From contig CP075494.1 of NCBI GenBank assembly GCA_021613535.1, forward strand, positions 4,774,001 through 4,838,000: a stretch of 64,000 nucleotides of DNA. The letters run 5' to 3'. The position numbers were made by a program, and so were the translations under genes. The notes beneath the pieces are model-generated. The model was not told the DNA's origin. It did not search any database and worked only from the letters and a program-made list of their open reading frames with translations. Source of the DNA: Adineta vaga (taxonomy: Eukaryota > Rotifera). Position 1 is the stretch's first letter. The number at the start of each line of letters is the position of its first letter. Positions 1-10,870 of the stretch are shown piece by piece.

Positions 1-660
1 TAAATAAAACCATAGTAGAACAATAAATTCTACACAATCAAAAAAAGAAAGCATATTTGTAGGAATCCTTAGTGCGATTTCGAACGATATAAAATGAATG
101 TTAAAATTCCAAGACCAAATCTAAGTATTGCACATGTGACAGAACTTGCAAGATAGGATGAAATTATTTATGTCTGAATATGATTTTTGTTTCATCTGAA
201 TAAAATTATTTGATAACATATGTATGTTTTTGAAGGATAGTTAGATGGATGAAGAAAGAAAGTTTCTTTTAAAATGATGTTATTGCTCGATTCGATACGT
301 TACTGTGTGACTACTCATTTTACCTTATCAGATTTGCCATTGTATTATTCATCCGTTCTTATCAATCCTTTGTTTTTTCCCTTCACTTTTTCAGAGTTTA
401 ATTCCCTGTGTGTCACAGAATCTGCTTGCTGTCAAGCTTCTTTTTGTTAGTTCAATATTTATTAATCTTTATGAGTAAGCGTATCTGAACCATTTATTAA
501 GGAAAACATTTGAATTTACTTTTGCGGAAGATTTTGGACAGTGGTATCGTATAATATAAATGTTTATTCAAAACAAAAAGAATACATCTTATTTATTATC
601 AGATATAAAAGTAGATTACAATTCATAGGTTTAATAAATGAAAACCATATGTATCGTGTG
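1..660. other. no gene seen
   Basis: AT-rich sequence without a convincing ORF or RNA gene. The part next to 661 is probably the 3' flank of the minus-strand membrane protein gene. Confidence 0.5.
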
Positions 661-1644
661 TTATGCAGTTGTTGATGCTGCTGAATATGCTCGTCGATTT
701 CTATGATGACGGTAGTAATAAACACCGGTAATTCCTACGATAATGCTAATAATAATAAAACAAGATAGTCGAATTAAAATTTTCGCGGAAAAATTGTTTT
801 TTCTGATTGATAGGAGGTCTTTTGTCTTTGGTGGTTTTCCCATTGAACTATTTCGTGATGATCGATTTCGACGACGACGTAACCAGCTTACTATTGGTTT
901 AAAATAATCAAATAAAGTTGCCGTTTCATTCCAAACAAGCCGAAATGTTGATTCATCATTACAATTATCTCTCGTACAAATATATTGAACTGTTTTATAT
1001 TCAATCGATCGAAAATCGATACTTTCCATTTTCATCGATAAATCAATCGTATTCAAATCGAGATCATCTATACAACCTGCTCCAAGCACACTATAATTTC
1101 TCATTGCAGTATATTCAGCAATACATATTCCACTTGAACAATCCGTGGATTTTCCTGCTATATCACATCTACTCGAATGATTGCCAAATGTTAATAAATA
1201 GATCAAATTCATTTGTATAATTTCATGTTTTATCTTAGCTAACCAATGTATCCATTTTTCGATAAACATTCGATCACATAAATTATTTGTCGAACAAGTA
1301 AAATCAATCGTACTTGTAACTGGATTATGTTCTTTCGTTAACGGAAACCATGTTTCGAAACTAATGTAATTCTCGGTAAGGTTTGTTGTTTCACCAAAAT
1401 CAATCGTGATATTACTATTGGCAATATTATATTCAATATAGATAGTAACATGACATACACTATTCTTTTTATATGAGAAGATTGTTTTGTTGTAAAGTTG
1501 TTGAAATGTACTTGAATTGTGAGTTGATAAGAGTTCAGTTCGAGAAATTTCCAAGGAACTATTTGTAATACAAAGTAATGAACATATGTTTTGTAGAGAG
1601 ATGAGAATCAATAATAGAATGATGAAAATGTTAAAAATTAGCAT
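661..1644 (-). CDS. Ly6/three-finger-like type I membrane protein
   Basis: A single-exon gene for a 327-residue protein. Residues 1-22 are a hydrophobic signal peptide. The ectodomain is rich in N-glycosylation sequons and has about ten cysteines, ending in the motif CTRDNCNDES (about residues 226-235). C-x4-CN is the closing signature of Ly6/uPAR/TGF-beta-receptor ectodomain (three-finger) folds. A basic stretch follows, then one membrane segment near residues 290-310 and a short basic tail without a kinase. It is therefore probably a surface adhesion or decoy-receptor type protein; its ligand cannot be read from the sequence. The start is the first Met, directly before the signal peptide. 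The fold assignment rests mainly on the CN motif. Confidence 0.6.
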   Translation of the reverse strand: MLIFNIFIILLLILISLQNICSLLCITNSSLEISRTELLSTHNSSTFQQLYNKTIFSYKKNSVCHVTIYIEYNIANSNITIDFGETTNLTENYISFETWFPLTKEHNPVTSTIDFTCSTNNLCDRMFIEKWIHWLAKIKHEIIQMNLIYLLTFGNHSSRCDIAGKSTDCSSGICIAEYTAMRNYSVLGAGCIDDLDLNTIDLSMKMESIDFRSIEYKTVQYICTRDNCNDESTFRLVWNETATLFDYFKPIVSWLRRRRNRSSRNSSMGKPPKTKDLLSIRKNNFSAKILIRLSCFIIISIIVGITGVYYYRHHRNRRAYSAASTTA

Positions 1645-2009
1645 CTTTGTGGTTTATTTTTATTTTGAAAGAACTTTCTTTTTCTTCTTCTTCTTCTTCT
1701 TCTAACATATAAAGGAAGAAATTGAAGGTAAAAATGACATAATAGACAAGAGCATATACAAGAAAGAAAGAGAGATAAGAACAAAATATATAACAGAGAA
1801 TCAAAAGAATGAAGTGCAATTCAGAAGAACAAGCCTGTTTTACTATAACAGAAGAGAGATAAATAAATTATATAACTCTCTAGTCTTTTGTTGTTTTTTT
1901 TATTCAAATAAATGAACGATATATATTTAATGAGAAAAAAATTGACGAAATACTACAATTAATCACTGAACAAACTAAAAAGAAAGTGTTTTGATTTAGA
2001 ATAAAATTT
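1645..2009. other. intergenic with TTC microsatellite
   Basis: No gene is supported. It holds a (TTC)n run at about 1682-1703, just upstream of the membrane protein gene, and T-rich sequence that will contain the 3' UTR of the ART-NHL gene. Confidence 0.5.
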
Positions 2010-3898
2010 TCAATTTCGATCGAGATGAAATTGTTGTATACGATGATTTCCACTATCAAGAACGTAGAGATTCTTTTCTTGGTCGAATAAGAAATCTTTA
2101 GGATATCGTAATTGATTTTTTCCATTTCCTTCATCATTACCACCGACAATAATATATCCTTGTTTGGCTTCTTTCGGCCAACAAACAATTCGATGATTAT
2201 CAGTATCAGCAACGTAGATATTTTCCGAATCATCAACAAATACTTTGCGAGGAGTATCTAATTGATTAAGATCAGATCCTTTTCCATTTCCACCAGCAAC
2301 AAGAATTCCTTCGGTTGCACCTTCGGGCCATTTCATAATTCGATGATTATTTGTATCTGATATATAAACCGAATGATTGACATCGACAAAGATAGATGTA
2401 GGATTATCTAATTGATCATGTCGTGAACCAGCTTCGTCTTTTCCAGCTATATAAAATCCAGAGGTATCATCAGGTTTCCACCGTGTTATTATACTATTTC
2501 GAGAATCCGATAGATAGAAGTAACCGTTTTTATCCATAGTTAATCGTTGCCAATTAAAATTTGAAAAAAGAATTTTTCCATGTTTTCCATTTTTTCGTGG
2601 CCATTGAACAATACGTCGATTGCCTGCATCACAAATGAATAAATGTTGACCTTCTGCATCTAAAATCACATCTGATGGACCATCCAATAGATGTACACTA
2701 CTTCCACTTTCTGCTCCACCAGCGACAACTTGCCCACTTGTTGCTCCACAATTCCATTCGACAATACGATTATTACAACTATCAGCAATATAAAATGTTC
2801 GATCGTTATCCATACAAAAACTTGTTGGAAGAAATAATTGATTTAAATCTTTACCAAGACCATTTCCTCCAGCAATCGTATCACCATCTTGTATCCATCG
2901 TTTGTTTTCCGATACATTTGTTTCTACTACAGAATCTAGAATAGAAAAAAAACTCTACACTCAATCAAAAAATACGGAAAATACATACTTGATTTTTCAA
3001 TTTGATTACTTTTCGTTTTATCAGATACTGATTTAGGGTCATCAACAATTACTATTGATGTTGTTTTTCCTATGAAATAAAATAAATATATATTTGTTCG
3101 ATATATTGTATTCTCAAAATGAAAATATTAATGAATCTGTTATTTCTATTTACCACCAAATAATTTTTCTAGAGATGATGGTATGGATATTTCTTCCAGT
3201 TCAATTACACAAAAATTATCACTTCGATGAAAAGAATTTTGACATTTGAATTGTGTACCGGGTAAAAGAAGTATTTCGTCATCTCCTTGAAAACTAGAAT
3301 GTTTTGTAATATTTCTTGCTGTTTTACATTTAATATTGAATAATAATCGTTTTTTTGTTAGATTTGAAAATACTACCGAATGTAAAATATTCATTATATT
3401 CGTACAAGATGAAAATCCCGACCATGTAACTCTTTGACCGATACTATAGCGTTCAGTTAGATCGAGTTTGACTGCACGATAAATATTGCCTTCGACAGGT
3501 GGAAGACGTGCGAGTGCAGTAAATAATAATTTCAAATAGAGAAACCATGGTTTAAGCTTTTCTCGATCTTTTGAACGTAATGCTTCGTTTAAACCAGAGT
3601 ATAAACATTCATTAATTGGTAACCAGCCTGTTGTATACAACATGATTGAAGTTGATTCATCGACAGTTAATCCATCGGGTGGTGGACGTGGACATTTTGT
3701 TTTCAGATATTTCGCGAAATTATAAATCAATGGTGACCATGAACGAAGTGGTTCAACAGCATTTTCAAGAGAAACAATTGGTATTTCTTCTAAATCATCC
3801 AATGGTGGAAGATCACATAGTGGTTCATCATTAATATCGAAAATACGATAAAAGTGATATCCCAAATGGACTTCTTCGCTTTCATTCATTTGAATCAT
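2010..3898 (-). CDS. ADP-ribosyltransferase fused to NHL repeats
   Basis: Three exons (3898-3154, 3069-2989, 2935-2010) give 583 residues; both introns are GT-AG and keep phase. Residues 1-248 are an arginine-type mono-ADP-ribosyltransferase domain: R141 in IYRAVK, the Ser motif GFSSC at 161-165, and DDEILLLPG at 206-214. The usual E-x-E reads D-x-E here, so catalytic strength is uncertain. An acidic linker of about 40 residues leads to a C-terminal NHL beta-propeller of at least five repeats with the pattern V.D...N.YV.D..NHRI..W. ARTs transfer ADP-ribose from NAD+ to arginine; NHL propellers bind proteins or RNA. There is no signal peptide, so it is probably intracellular. The exon joining is inferred from phase, not from cDNA. 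Confidence 0.82.
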
Positions 3899-4961
3899 GG
3901 TGAATGGTTTTTGAAATGAACCGTAAAGTGCTTGATGAAATTAAAAAAGATGAGACGATTAGACGATTCTTTTTCGTAAATGTACTGCTGTGTTCGAGTG
4001 AAGGATATAACTAGAAGATTCTTGCTTTACCTTGTTATCGTCGACGTATTTCGATGATGATTTAATGATCACACGTGATAAAAAGTAAGGTTTTATGTAT
4101 TGTTTTGCTATACCTTTTCTTTCGTTTTTAACTCGATACCATTTGTAGACGATATGCATCAAGCGAACACTGTAGTTAACGAACTGAGACGAAAACAATA
4201 ATTTTACGTCCGCCACTATTGATATGATAGTATTGATAAAAAAAAACCATCATTCTTACAAAACTTACTAAATTGAAGACATATAGCTTTGTTTCTTTTC
4301 GATTGCTATGATTTTAATTACTTTTGTCTTCGAACGGAAATATACAAATAGTATTCATTTGTTTCAAGATAAAATGTCTTATTAGTACAATTTTTTGATT
4401 CATCAATATAACATATGATCATTGAAATAAAGAAAGCAATTCCTTCTAATATGTCGTATTTATCTATCTTTTGTTTATTCATATAAATTATCAAAATATT
4501 CATCCTATACACAGGAGGCCTAGTAATGGAAAAAAAATTAATTAGTTATTTTTTCTTCGTAGAAGTATGAATTGAGAGAACTAATCGATTTTTTTAAAAG
4601 GTAATTTCCGTTGAAATATAAAACGTGATCCGTATCATGTGCATGTGTGATTTTTAAAGCCGACTGAATAATTGGTGCAAAACCTCGAAGATATATTTCA
4701 TATTTAATGAGAAAAATAAATTCTTCGAAGTCATAACTATTTCTTTGTTTTGTTCGTCAAGATGGTTCTGAGAAGGAAATACTCAACTGGTAGAAGTAAT
4801 GTGTTTCCTAAAATAAGAATAATGAAAGATAACTTCTCCTATTATTCATCACACATGTCGAAATCAGTTGTAATAGTAAAACAATAGAAGACAGCAATCT
4901 TGATTTTAGTGAGGATTTTTCTCAAGTATGTAAGTTAATTCATCTTTTAGATTGACTGATC
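3899..4961. other. divergent intergenic region
   Basis: This separates the minus-strand ART-NHL gene from the plus-strand two-TM genes and should hold both promoters. Short open frames at 3959-4216 and 4318-4512 (minus) have no recognisable domain. A T-rich tract ending in TTTTAG at about 4949 sits just before the ATG at 4962 and could be a 5' UTR intron acceptor or a spliced-leader acceptor. Confidence 0.4.
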
Positions 4962-6335
4962 ATGGCTGTGTATCAGTGCCTAGGATCAGTATGCAAAAAA
5001 ATCTATGAACAGTTACTCATATGGAATGTTTTTGATTCTCGATCATCCGATCCATCTGTTATTCGTCGCGAACTTTTGTCTACTCGTGTTTATCTTATAC
5101 TTTTGATCATTTCTATCACTATTCTAACAACATATACTTCATTTACACTACGCAACAACAATGAATCAGTCACATATCCAACTTATTCTGTTTATTATGA
5201 TTTGTACAAGAAATATTTTGATAGTTTACAATGTTCCTGTACAACACTTTCGATTCCCTACGGAAAATTTGTGAGAACAGTGGCATCATTTCATCAAGTG
5301 TGTTCAAGTGAGTTTGTATCGCAACGATGGATTGATTTTCTATTTACAGCTGATTTGCTATCGATTTGGCCAGTTGATGTTCGAACGAGTCTGAGTGCAA
5401 TGTGGCAAATGGTTCGATCATTCTGTCAAAATGCATATCAAACAATAATCGATATGCTCAATGAGTTCAATACTACATCATTGAATAGTGCAATATTATT
5501 GAATGAAAAATTGTTAGAAGCAAAAGTACAGAGTATTCTATCATCACTACGTGAAATAGCATCGACTAATCTTGTTCAGTCGATAACAATTGTTGATCGA
5601 ATGGCTCAAGCAAATCAACTAATAACAGCACTAGGAACAAATTATATTGCTGTTACAGACATATTTGGATTGTCACAAAAAAATGATTTATACCAAAACT
5701 TTAGTTCAAACAACGTATCTTTGTATACCGGAATATTTGAGAACAAATATATACAAAGAAACTCCACCATCCCGTGTTCATGTAAAAACAATGGTTCATG
5801 CCCTTTGCCTGGTAATCTTTATTTGTACAATATGGTAGAACAACATGGAATGTATGATCTGAACACAATTCAATCAAATGGAAGCTTATCTGGTGTGTTT
5901 GTTGATTGTTTACCACTACAAATGACAGTTATATCAACATTAGAATGCTTTTTTCAACAATCATGTTTGAATCTTCTTCTTTCATCTTATCAACGCCATA
6001 TCAACATATCCATTCTGAATAGTTCTCAAATCAGTCGTTTTCCTCCAACAACATCCATTCGATCACTTGTCGATGAACTTTTCATTACAGAGATTCTGAA
6101 TGAGACAAACTATGAGAAATATTATACAACATGTTTGCCAAATAGTTGCAGTTATTCTTTTATGCATCGATTTGATTGGATGTATGTATTAGCTACTTTT
6201 ATCTCGCTTTGTGGAGGAATATCAGTAGCATTAAGAATCATTGTTTCATATTTCATTCAATTTGTTTTATTTTTACACAAACGATGTTATTCAAAGGATC
6301 AACAGAAAGATAAAACAATCCCAAGTAAGATTTAA
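4962..6335 (+). CDS. two-TM Cys-rich ectodomain protein, unit 1
   Basis: 457 residues in one open frame. A cytoplasmic N-terminus is followed by a membrane segment near residues 45-63 (LILLIISITILTTYTS), an ectodomain of about 340 residues with paired cysteines (CSCTT, CSSEF, CSCKNNGSC, CLPNSCSY), a second membrane segment near 410-440 with CGGISVALRII, and a basic tail. Two membrane segments around a large Cys-rich loop is the DEG/ENaC channel topology, and GG-x5-LR-I resembles the start of their second segment only weakly. I therefore do not assign a function. Residues end at IPSKI*, but CCAA|GTAAGA at 6324/6325 is a good donor that joins in frame to unit 2. Confidence 0.65.
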   Translation: MAVYQCLGSVCKKIYEQLLIWNVFDSRSSDPSVIRRELLSTRVYLILLIISITILTTYTSFTLRNNNESVTYPTYSVYYDLYKKYFDSLQCSCTTLSIPYGKFVRTVASFHQVCSSEFVSQRWIDFLFTADLLSIWPVDVRTSLSAMWQMVRSFCQNAYQTIIDMLNEFNTTSLNSAILLNEKLLEAKVQSILSSLREIASTNLVQSITIVDRMAQANQLITALGTNYIAVTDIFGLSQKNDLYQNFSSNNVSLYTGIFENKYIQRNSTIPCSCKNNGSCPLPGNLYLYNMVEQHGMYDLNTIQSNGSLSGVFVDCLPLQMTVISTLECFFQQSCLNLLLSSYQRHINISILNSSQISRFPPTTSIRSLVDELFITEILNETNYEKYYTTCLPNSCSYSFMHRFDWMYVLATFISLCGGISVALRIIVSYFIQFVLFLHKRCYSKDQQKDKTIPSKI

Positions 6336-6359
6336 AAAAAGGAAATGAATATCTAACGA

Positions 6360-7733
6360 ATGAATATTTTGATCATTTTAGATGAGAGTTTCGTCCATCG
6401 TTTGAAAACCATTTTTATAAAGATCAAAACAAAATTAATCAAATTTAACATATATAGTAAATATTCTCGTGATCCACTACGTATTTATCATGGTCGTTTA
6501 TCAACACGATTATATCTTATCTTACTAATAATATCAATAATAATTATTATTCTGTATTCATCTCTATTAGTTGAAACAACTACTGAACAAATTCTAAATC
6601 CATCTGAAAAGGAATATCAGATATTAGAAGAAAGATATTCATCAACATTATCATGTTCTTGTACTCGAATATCCGTTCTTTATGGAGATTTTATTAAAAT
6701 ACAAGTAAAATATCATCAGATTTGTTCAAGTGATTTTGTTCAATCATGGTGGTATCAGAGCATTCTTTCACCAAATACTTCAGATGTGAAGACACAGTTT
6801 ACCTTATTTGCTTCATCATATTTTCAAATACTTGCAGCATTTTGTGATTTAGCAAGTGAAACAGTTGAACATGAAATCAAACGGTATTCGTCAACTAATT
6901 TTGTTAATGGTTACGTTTTATCGACTGATTTATTCGATAAACAAATCAACGCATCCATAAATTCATTTATTGAATTAACAAAAACTGAGTTTATCTATCG
7001 AATGTCTTTGACAAAGACATTACTGCACATTAATCAGTATGTGAGTAATACGCTGCTAAATGCTCATCTTGGGACATTAATAAGTTCTCATACTGATAAT
7101 AGCTATTCTTTCAGAATAATTCTGCAATCTTTTTATAGAATCAAAGAAAACAATACAAAATGCTACTGTTCTCTTGATTCTACATGCAATTTAGACGATC
7201 TGATTTTCATGTACGATGCAAAGTATGAGTTTGGTTGGCAACTTGACGGAATTCATGGAAGGTGTTCCGTAGTGGATTCTGTATTGAAATCATCATTGAA
7301 ATGTTGGTTCACAAGTAATTGCACTAATCAGTTGAAAAATCTTTTGGAACAATCAGAAATTTCAGTACCTTTTTCGATTACTCCACTTAATCTAACGTTA
7401 TCTACTCGTTATTCTTCTACAACACCAACAGAATCAATTTTGAATGAGATGATGATTGAAGAGTGGAATATATCTCTTTCGTATTCAGATTATTATCAAC
7501 AATGTCATCCTTCATTGTGTTCATTCACTCATCAAAAGAAACCTAATATTGCATATATTTTCACTATCAACCTTAGTCTTATTGGTGGCATTAATATTAT
7601 CCTTCGACTGATCTCTCCACTCATTATCACGATCATCTGCAAATTGATCAAAAAACTAAAACATCATAGATCATCATCAATTGCAACTGTTACTGTACAA
7701 GAAGAAAATCATCGTAAGTTCTTATCGATATGA
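6360..7733 (+). CDS. two-TM Cys-rich ectodomain protein, unit 2
   Basis: Paralogue of the preceding unit with the same plan: RLYLILLIISI at the first membrane segment, CSCTR and CSSDF in the ectodomain, CHPSLCSF before the second membrane segment with GGINIILRLI, then a basic tail. Its own ATG at 6360 lies only 24 nt after the stop of unit 1 and inside a possible 57-nt intron (6325-6381, ending ATTTTAG). If that intron is used, codons run from unit 1 straight into ESFVHRL of unit 2. At the 3' end a donor at 7714 could join either a 14-nt terminal exon (7776-7789) or unit 3 at 7836. Function unknown. Confidence 0.62.
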   Translation: MNILIILDESFVHRLKTIFIKIKTKLIKFNIYSKYSRDPLRIYHGRLSTRLYLILLIISIIIIILYSSLLVETTTEQILNPSEKEYQILEERYSSTLSCSCTRISVLYGDFIKIQVKYHQICSSDFVQSWWYQSILSPNTSDVKTQFTLFASSYFQILAAFCDLASETVEHEIKRYSSTNFVNGYVLSTDLFDKQINASINSFIELTKTEFIYRMSLTKTLLHINQYVSNTLLNAHLGTLISSHTDNSYSFRIILQSFYRIKENNTKCYCSLDSTCNLDDLIFMYDAKYEFGWQLDGIHGRCSVVDSVLKSSLKCWFTSNCTNQLKNLLEQSEISVPFSITPLNLTLSTRYSSTTPTESILNEMMIEEWNISLSYSDYYQQCHPSLCSFTHQKKPNIAYIFTINLSLIGGINIILRLISPLIITIICKLIKKLKHHRSSSIATVTVQEENHRKFLSI

Positions 7734-7801
7734 ATTGATTTTTGGCAACGTGATTTGAAGAAAATAATGTTTCAGAGAGAAAGACATAATGAATATCATA
7801 T

Positions 7802-9127
7802 ATGAACAATTTTTTCTTTCGATATTATTGTTTAGAAATTAACGGGAATTCAATGAAAGTAAAATTTATGATCCATCGATTTGTGAATCAGCTATTGGTT
7901 TTAAATGTCTTTGATAGCGAATCAAATGATTTTCGAACTGTTCATCGTGAAAGAGTAACTACAAGATTATATTTGATGATTTTATTGATATCATTATATA
8001 CGATAACTATATATTCGATGATAACAGATAGAACTGCTAGTTTATATTTTTATAATCCAAATGAAAGCGATTATAACAAGTTAATGACATGGTATTCCAA
8101 GTCACTTCAATGTTCATGTCAGAAAGCTTCTATTCAATATAAAAATTTCATCGCTATCACGACAACATTTCATCAAATTTGTTCAAGTGAGTTTGCGGGT
8201 ACAGCATGGCGTGATTATTTATTTCTTGATGAATATTGGCATAATTATGCACGAGCTGATATTCGTTCACGTGGTAGTTTGTATTTTGTCTTTCTTTCAA
8301 CTCTATGTCAATTATCTCAGACAACAGTGAAGAATGCTCTTGATCAATTTCTCAATAAAACATTTATCAATACTCAAATCTTATCAAGATCTGAATTTCG
8401 TCTTCAAATTGACAGCTTATTTTTACAATTTCAAACACAGACGACATCAAAATTTTCTCGAAGTTTAAATTTGTTACGGGATATAATGAATGACAATGCA
8501 CTAGTCTCTTCATGTAATTTGAATTGGAACTGGCAGAGAGATTCGAAACGAATTTATACAACAATCCCAACTCAGCCAGTGATAATGGAAGATGGATGCT
8601 CTTGTGCTACACGAAACGATTGCAGTGAGTCTGGTGGAATCTATTTTGATACAACAAATGCGCAAATATTTCCGATGTATGGTTGGAACGTTGGATGTTC
8701 TGTTGTTGAAACAGTCCTACGATCAACATTCGAATGTTTGTATGATCAATCATGTCTAGATTTTTTATTATTCTATGCAACAATAGTTCCGAATCAATAT
8801 CCTTACAAAATGAACATATCAGCTATGAATTTTTCAAGAACAAGTCGCTTCAGACGAGATGCATTTATTCAAACTATAATTGATGAACTATTTATTGAAG
8901 AATGGAAAATAAACAAATATTATTCATCGTTTTATAATGCATGTGCACCAATTTCCTGTTCATATATCATTCGTAAAGAAGATTATTATATGTATACTGT
9001 ATCGAGAATATTAGGTTTGTATGGAGGATTAACAATTGTCTTACGATTGATTGTTTCAGTTATGATAAAACTATCATTCGAAATTGTACATCGATGTCGA
9101 AGAAATAGAATTGTTTCATCGGAATAG
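7802..9127 (+). CDS. two-TM Cys-rich ectodomain protein, unit 3
   Basis: Third tandem paralogue (441 residues as an independent ORF). The first membrane segment is near RLYLMILLISL, the ectodomain has CSCQK, CSSEF, CSCATRNDC and CAPISCSY, and the second membrane segment carries YGGLTIVLRLI. VFDSES before the first membrane segment matches VFDSRS of unit 1, so units 1 and 3 are closest there. The first eleven codons overlap a T-rich tract ending TTTAG at 7835, which is a plausible acceptor, so they may be intronic. With that acceptor (exon from 7836) the frame continues from unit 2. Confidence 0.62.
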   Translation: MNNFFFRYYCLEINGNSMKVKFMIHRFVNQLLVLNVFDSESNDFRTVHRERVTTRLYLMILLISLYTITIYSMITDRTASLYFYNPNESDYNKLMTWYSKSLQCSCQKASIQYKNFIAITTTFHQICSSEFAGTAWRDYLFLDEYWHNYARADIRSRGSLYFVFLSTLCQLSQTTVKNALDQFLNKTFINTQILSRSEFRLQIDSLFLQFQTQTTSKFSRSLNLLRDIMNDNALVSSCNLNWNWQRDSKRIYTTIPTQPVIMEDGCSCATRNDCSESGGIYFDTTNAQIFPMYGWNVGCSVVETVLRSTFECLYDQSCLDFLLFYATIVPNQYPYKMNISAMNFSRTSRFRRDAFIQTIIDELFIEEWKINKYYSSFYNACAPISCSYIIRKEDYYMYTVSRILGLYGGLTIVLRLIVSVMIKLSFEIVHRCRRNRIVSSE

Positions 9128-9543
9128 TTTGTCTGAAATCTGTTCATTTTTCTTGCGCGTCGAAGTAACTTTTAAACCATTCTCATGTACGCTCATCAAA
9201 AATTATTTGCTTTGCTATGCTTTTTTCTTTCAAATATAACAACGATTGATACAGTAAGATCGGTATGAGTGTGAATGCTGTTCACTTTCCTTATCCATAC
9301 CCTTCTCTTTCTTTTCTTTTCTTTTCTTTTCTTTTCTTTTCTGCTTGTTTCTCTTTCATATAAATATTTGTTGACATCATCCACGACACTATCGTTAACG
9401 TAGCTTTGACGATTTTATCTGAAAGAAATGGTTTTTATGTGCATCACGTAGTCGTTTATTTCATAAGAAAGAAAGTATAGATAGTGATAGTATCTTTAGC
9501 ATTCAATACGTTTCTTAATAATTGTTTCATTTATCAATAAAAC
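9128..9543. other. intergenic with CTTTT repeat
   Basis: A pyrimidine microsatellite, (CTTTT)6 with flanking CTTTC, covers about 9306-9341. The rest should include the promoter of the hydrolase gene. No further gene seen. Confidence 0.6.
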
Positions 9544-10470
9544 ATGGTCGATTCAAATGAAAAGATGATACCAATTGAAACTCCTATTGGAAAATTTAAT
9601 GTTTGGACAAAACGTATTGGAAATAATCCAACAATAAAACTTTTACTTCTACATGGTGGTCCAGGTGCTACATATGAATTATTTGAAACTTTCGAAAAAC
9701 ATCTTCCCAATGAAGGTATTGAATTTTATTATTATGATCAACTTGGATCATTTTCAAGTGATAAACCAACTGATATCAGTTTATGGGCAATCGAACGTTT
9801 TGTTGATGAAGTTGAACAAGTTAGGAAGGCTCTTGGTTTAAATCAAGATAATTTTTATTTACTCGGGCATAGTTGGGGTGGAATCTTAGCATTAGAATAT
9901 GCTTTAGTTTATCAAAAGAATTTGAAAGGTTTAATTATTAGTAATATGATGTGTAGTGCATCTGATTATGCTAAATATGCTAAAGATGTTTTAAGTAAAA
10001 GTATTGATTCACAAGTATTAAAAGAAATTAAAGAAATAGAAGCAAAGAACGATTATAACAATCCCAAATATATGGAATTATTGATACCAAACTTCTATAA
10101 AAAACACTTTTGTCGATTAGAAACATGGCCTGAAACTATGGAACGTGCTTTTTCACATTTAAATAGTGATATTTATATTTTAATGCAAGGTCCATCTGAA
10201 TTTGGTATTTCTGGTTTATTAGAAAAATGGAATCGAAAAGATGATATATCAAATATTGAGATTCCAACACTTATGATTGGTGCAACATTTGATACGATGG
10301 ATCCAGAACATATGAAATGGATGGCAAAACAAGTGAAACATGGTTCAGTTTTAATTTGTCCAAATGGTAGTCATTGTTCTATGTGGGATGATGAAGAACA
10401 CTATTTTCATGGACTTATTCGTTTTATTAAGAGCGTTGATCGAGGTGAAAAACCTAAGGACATCTATTAA
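9544..10470 (+). CDS. alpha/beta hydrolase, proline iminopeptidase-like (S33)
   Basis: A single-exon gene for 308 residues, the usual length of microbial proline iminopeptidases, which remove N-terminal proline from peptides. HGGPG (residues 37-41) is the oxyanion-hole motif of that family. GHSWGG (108-113) holds the nucleophile S110. GATFDTMDPEH supplies the acid (D250 or D253) and NGSHCSMW the histidine (H277). A cap region lies between about 135 and 220. No signal peptide, so cytosolic. The lack of introns and the bacterial/fungal-type motif set suggest horizontal acquisition, common in bdelloids, but only a phylogeny would show it. Related hydrolases with other substrates share these motifs. 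Confidence 0.85.
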   Translation: MVDSNEKMIPIETPIGKFNVWTKRIGNNPTIKLLLLHGGPGATYELFETFEKHLPNEGIEFYYYDQLGSFSSDKPTDISLWAIERFVDEVEQVRKALGLNQDNFYLLGHSWGGILALEYALVYQKNLKGLIISNMMCSASDYAKYAKDVLSKSIDSQVLKEIKEIEAKNDYNNPKYMELLIPNFYKKHFCRLETWPETMERAFSHLNSDIYILMQGPSEFGISGLLEKWNRKDDISNIEIPTLMIGATFDTMDPEHMKWMAKQVKHGSVLICPNGSHCSMWDDEEHYFHGLIRFIKSVDRGEKPKDIY

Positions 10471-10870
10471 TAATAAAAACTTACAAAGCTATAGTGATAT
10501 AAAATATGGAAATGTATAAGATCGTGATTTGTTCCACTATGGATTTTTGCACATTACTCAATACAATCTAATATAGAATGAAAATAAGATCTATCTGAAA
10601 AGTTCTTTAATAAGGTCAATGTTGTTATTATATAGTAGCTCGACTCAGCCATTTTCTCTATTTGTAGATGGAGATTAGTTTATTTCTGTTTCATATGAAT
10701 CAGAAAATTCTCTCGAGAATTCATCGTTTATGCAATAATTAATGTAGTTTTTATTTCAGAAAAATTTCCCACTTTTAAAATTCTCTTCATATGAACTGTG
10801 TCAGTCTTGTCATCACTAAAAGAAAAATGACAGCTAGATAATCAAGATAAATATATAAGCATACGAACGT
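10471..10870. other. intergenic, convergent
   Basis: Lies between the 3' ends of the plus-strand hydrolase and the minus-strand NHL gene. It holds 3' UTR sequence with AT-rich tracts. No gene seen. Confidence 0.5.

Noticed and set aside
3959-4216. 85-codon minus ORF upstream of the ART-NHL gene as a possible extra N-terminal exon
   Set aside because: I find no phase-compatible donor/acceptor pair to the ART exon, and the ART starts well at 3898.
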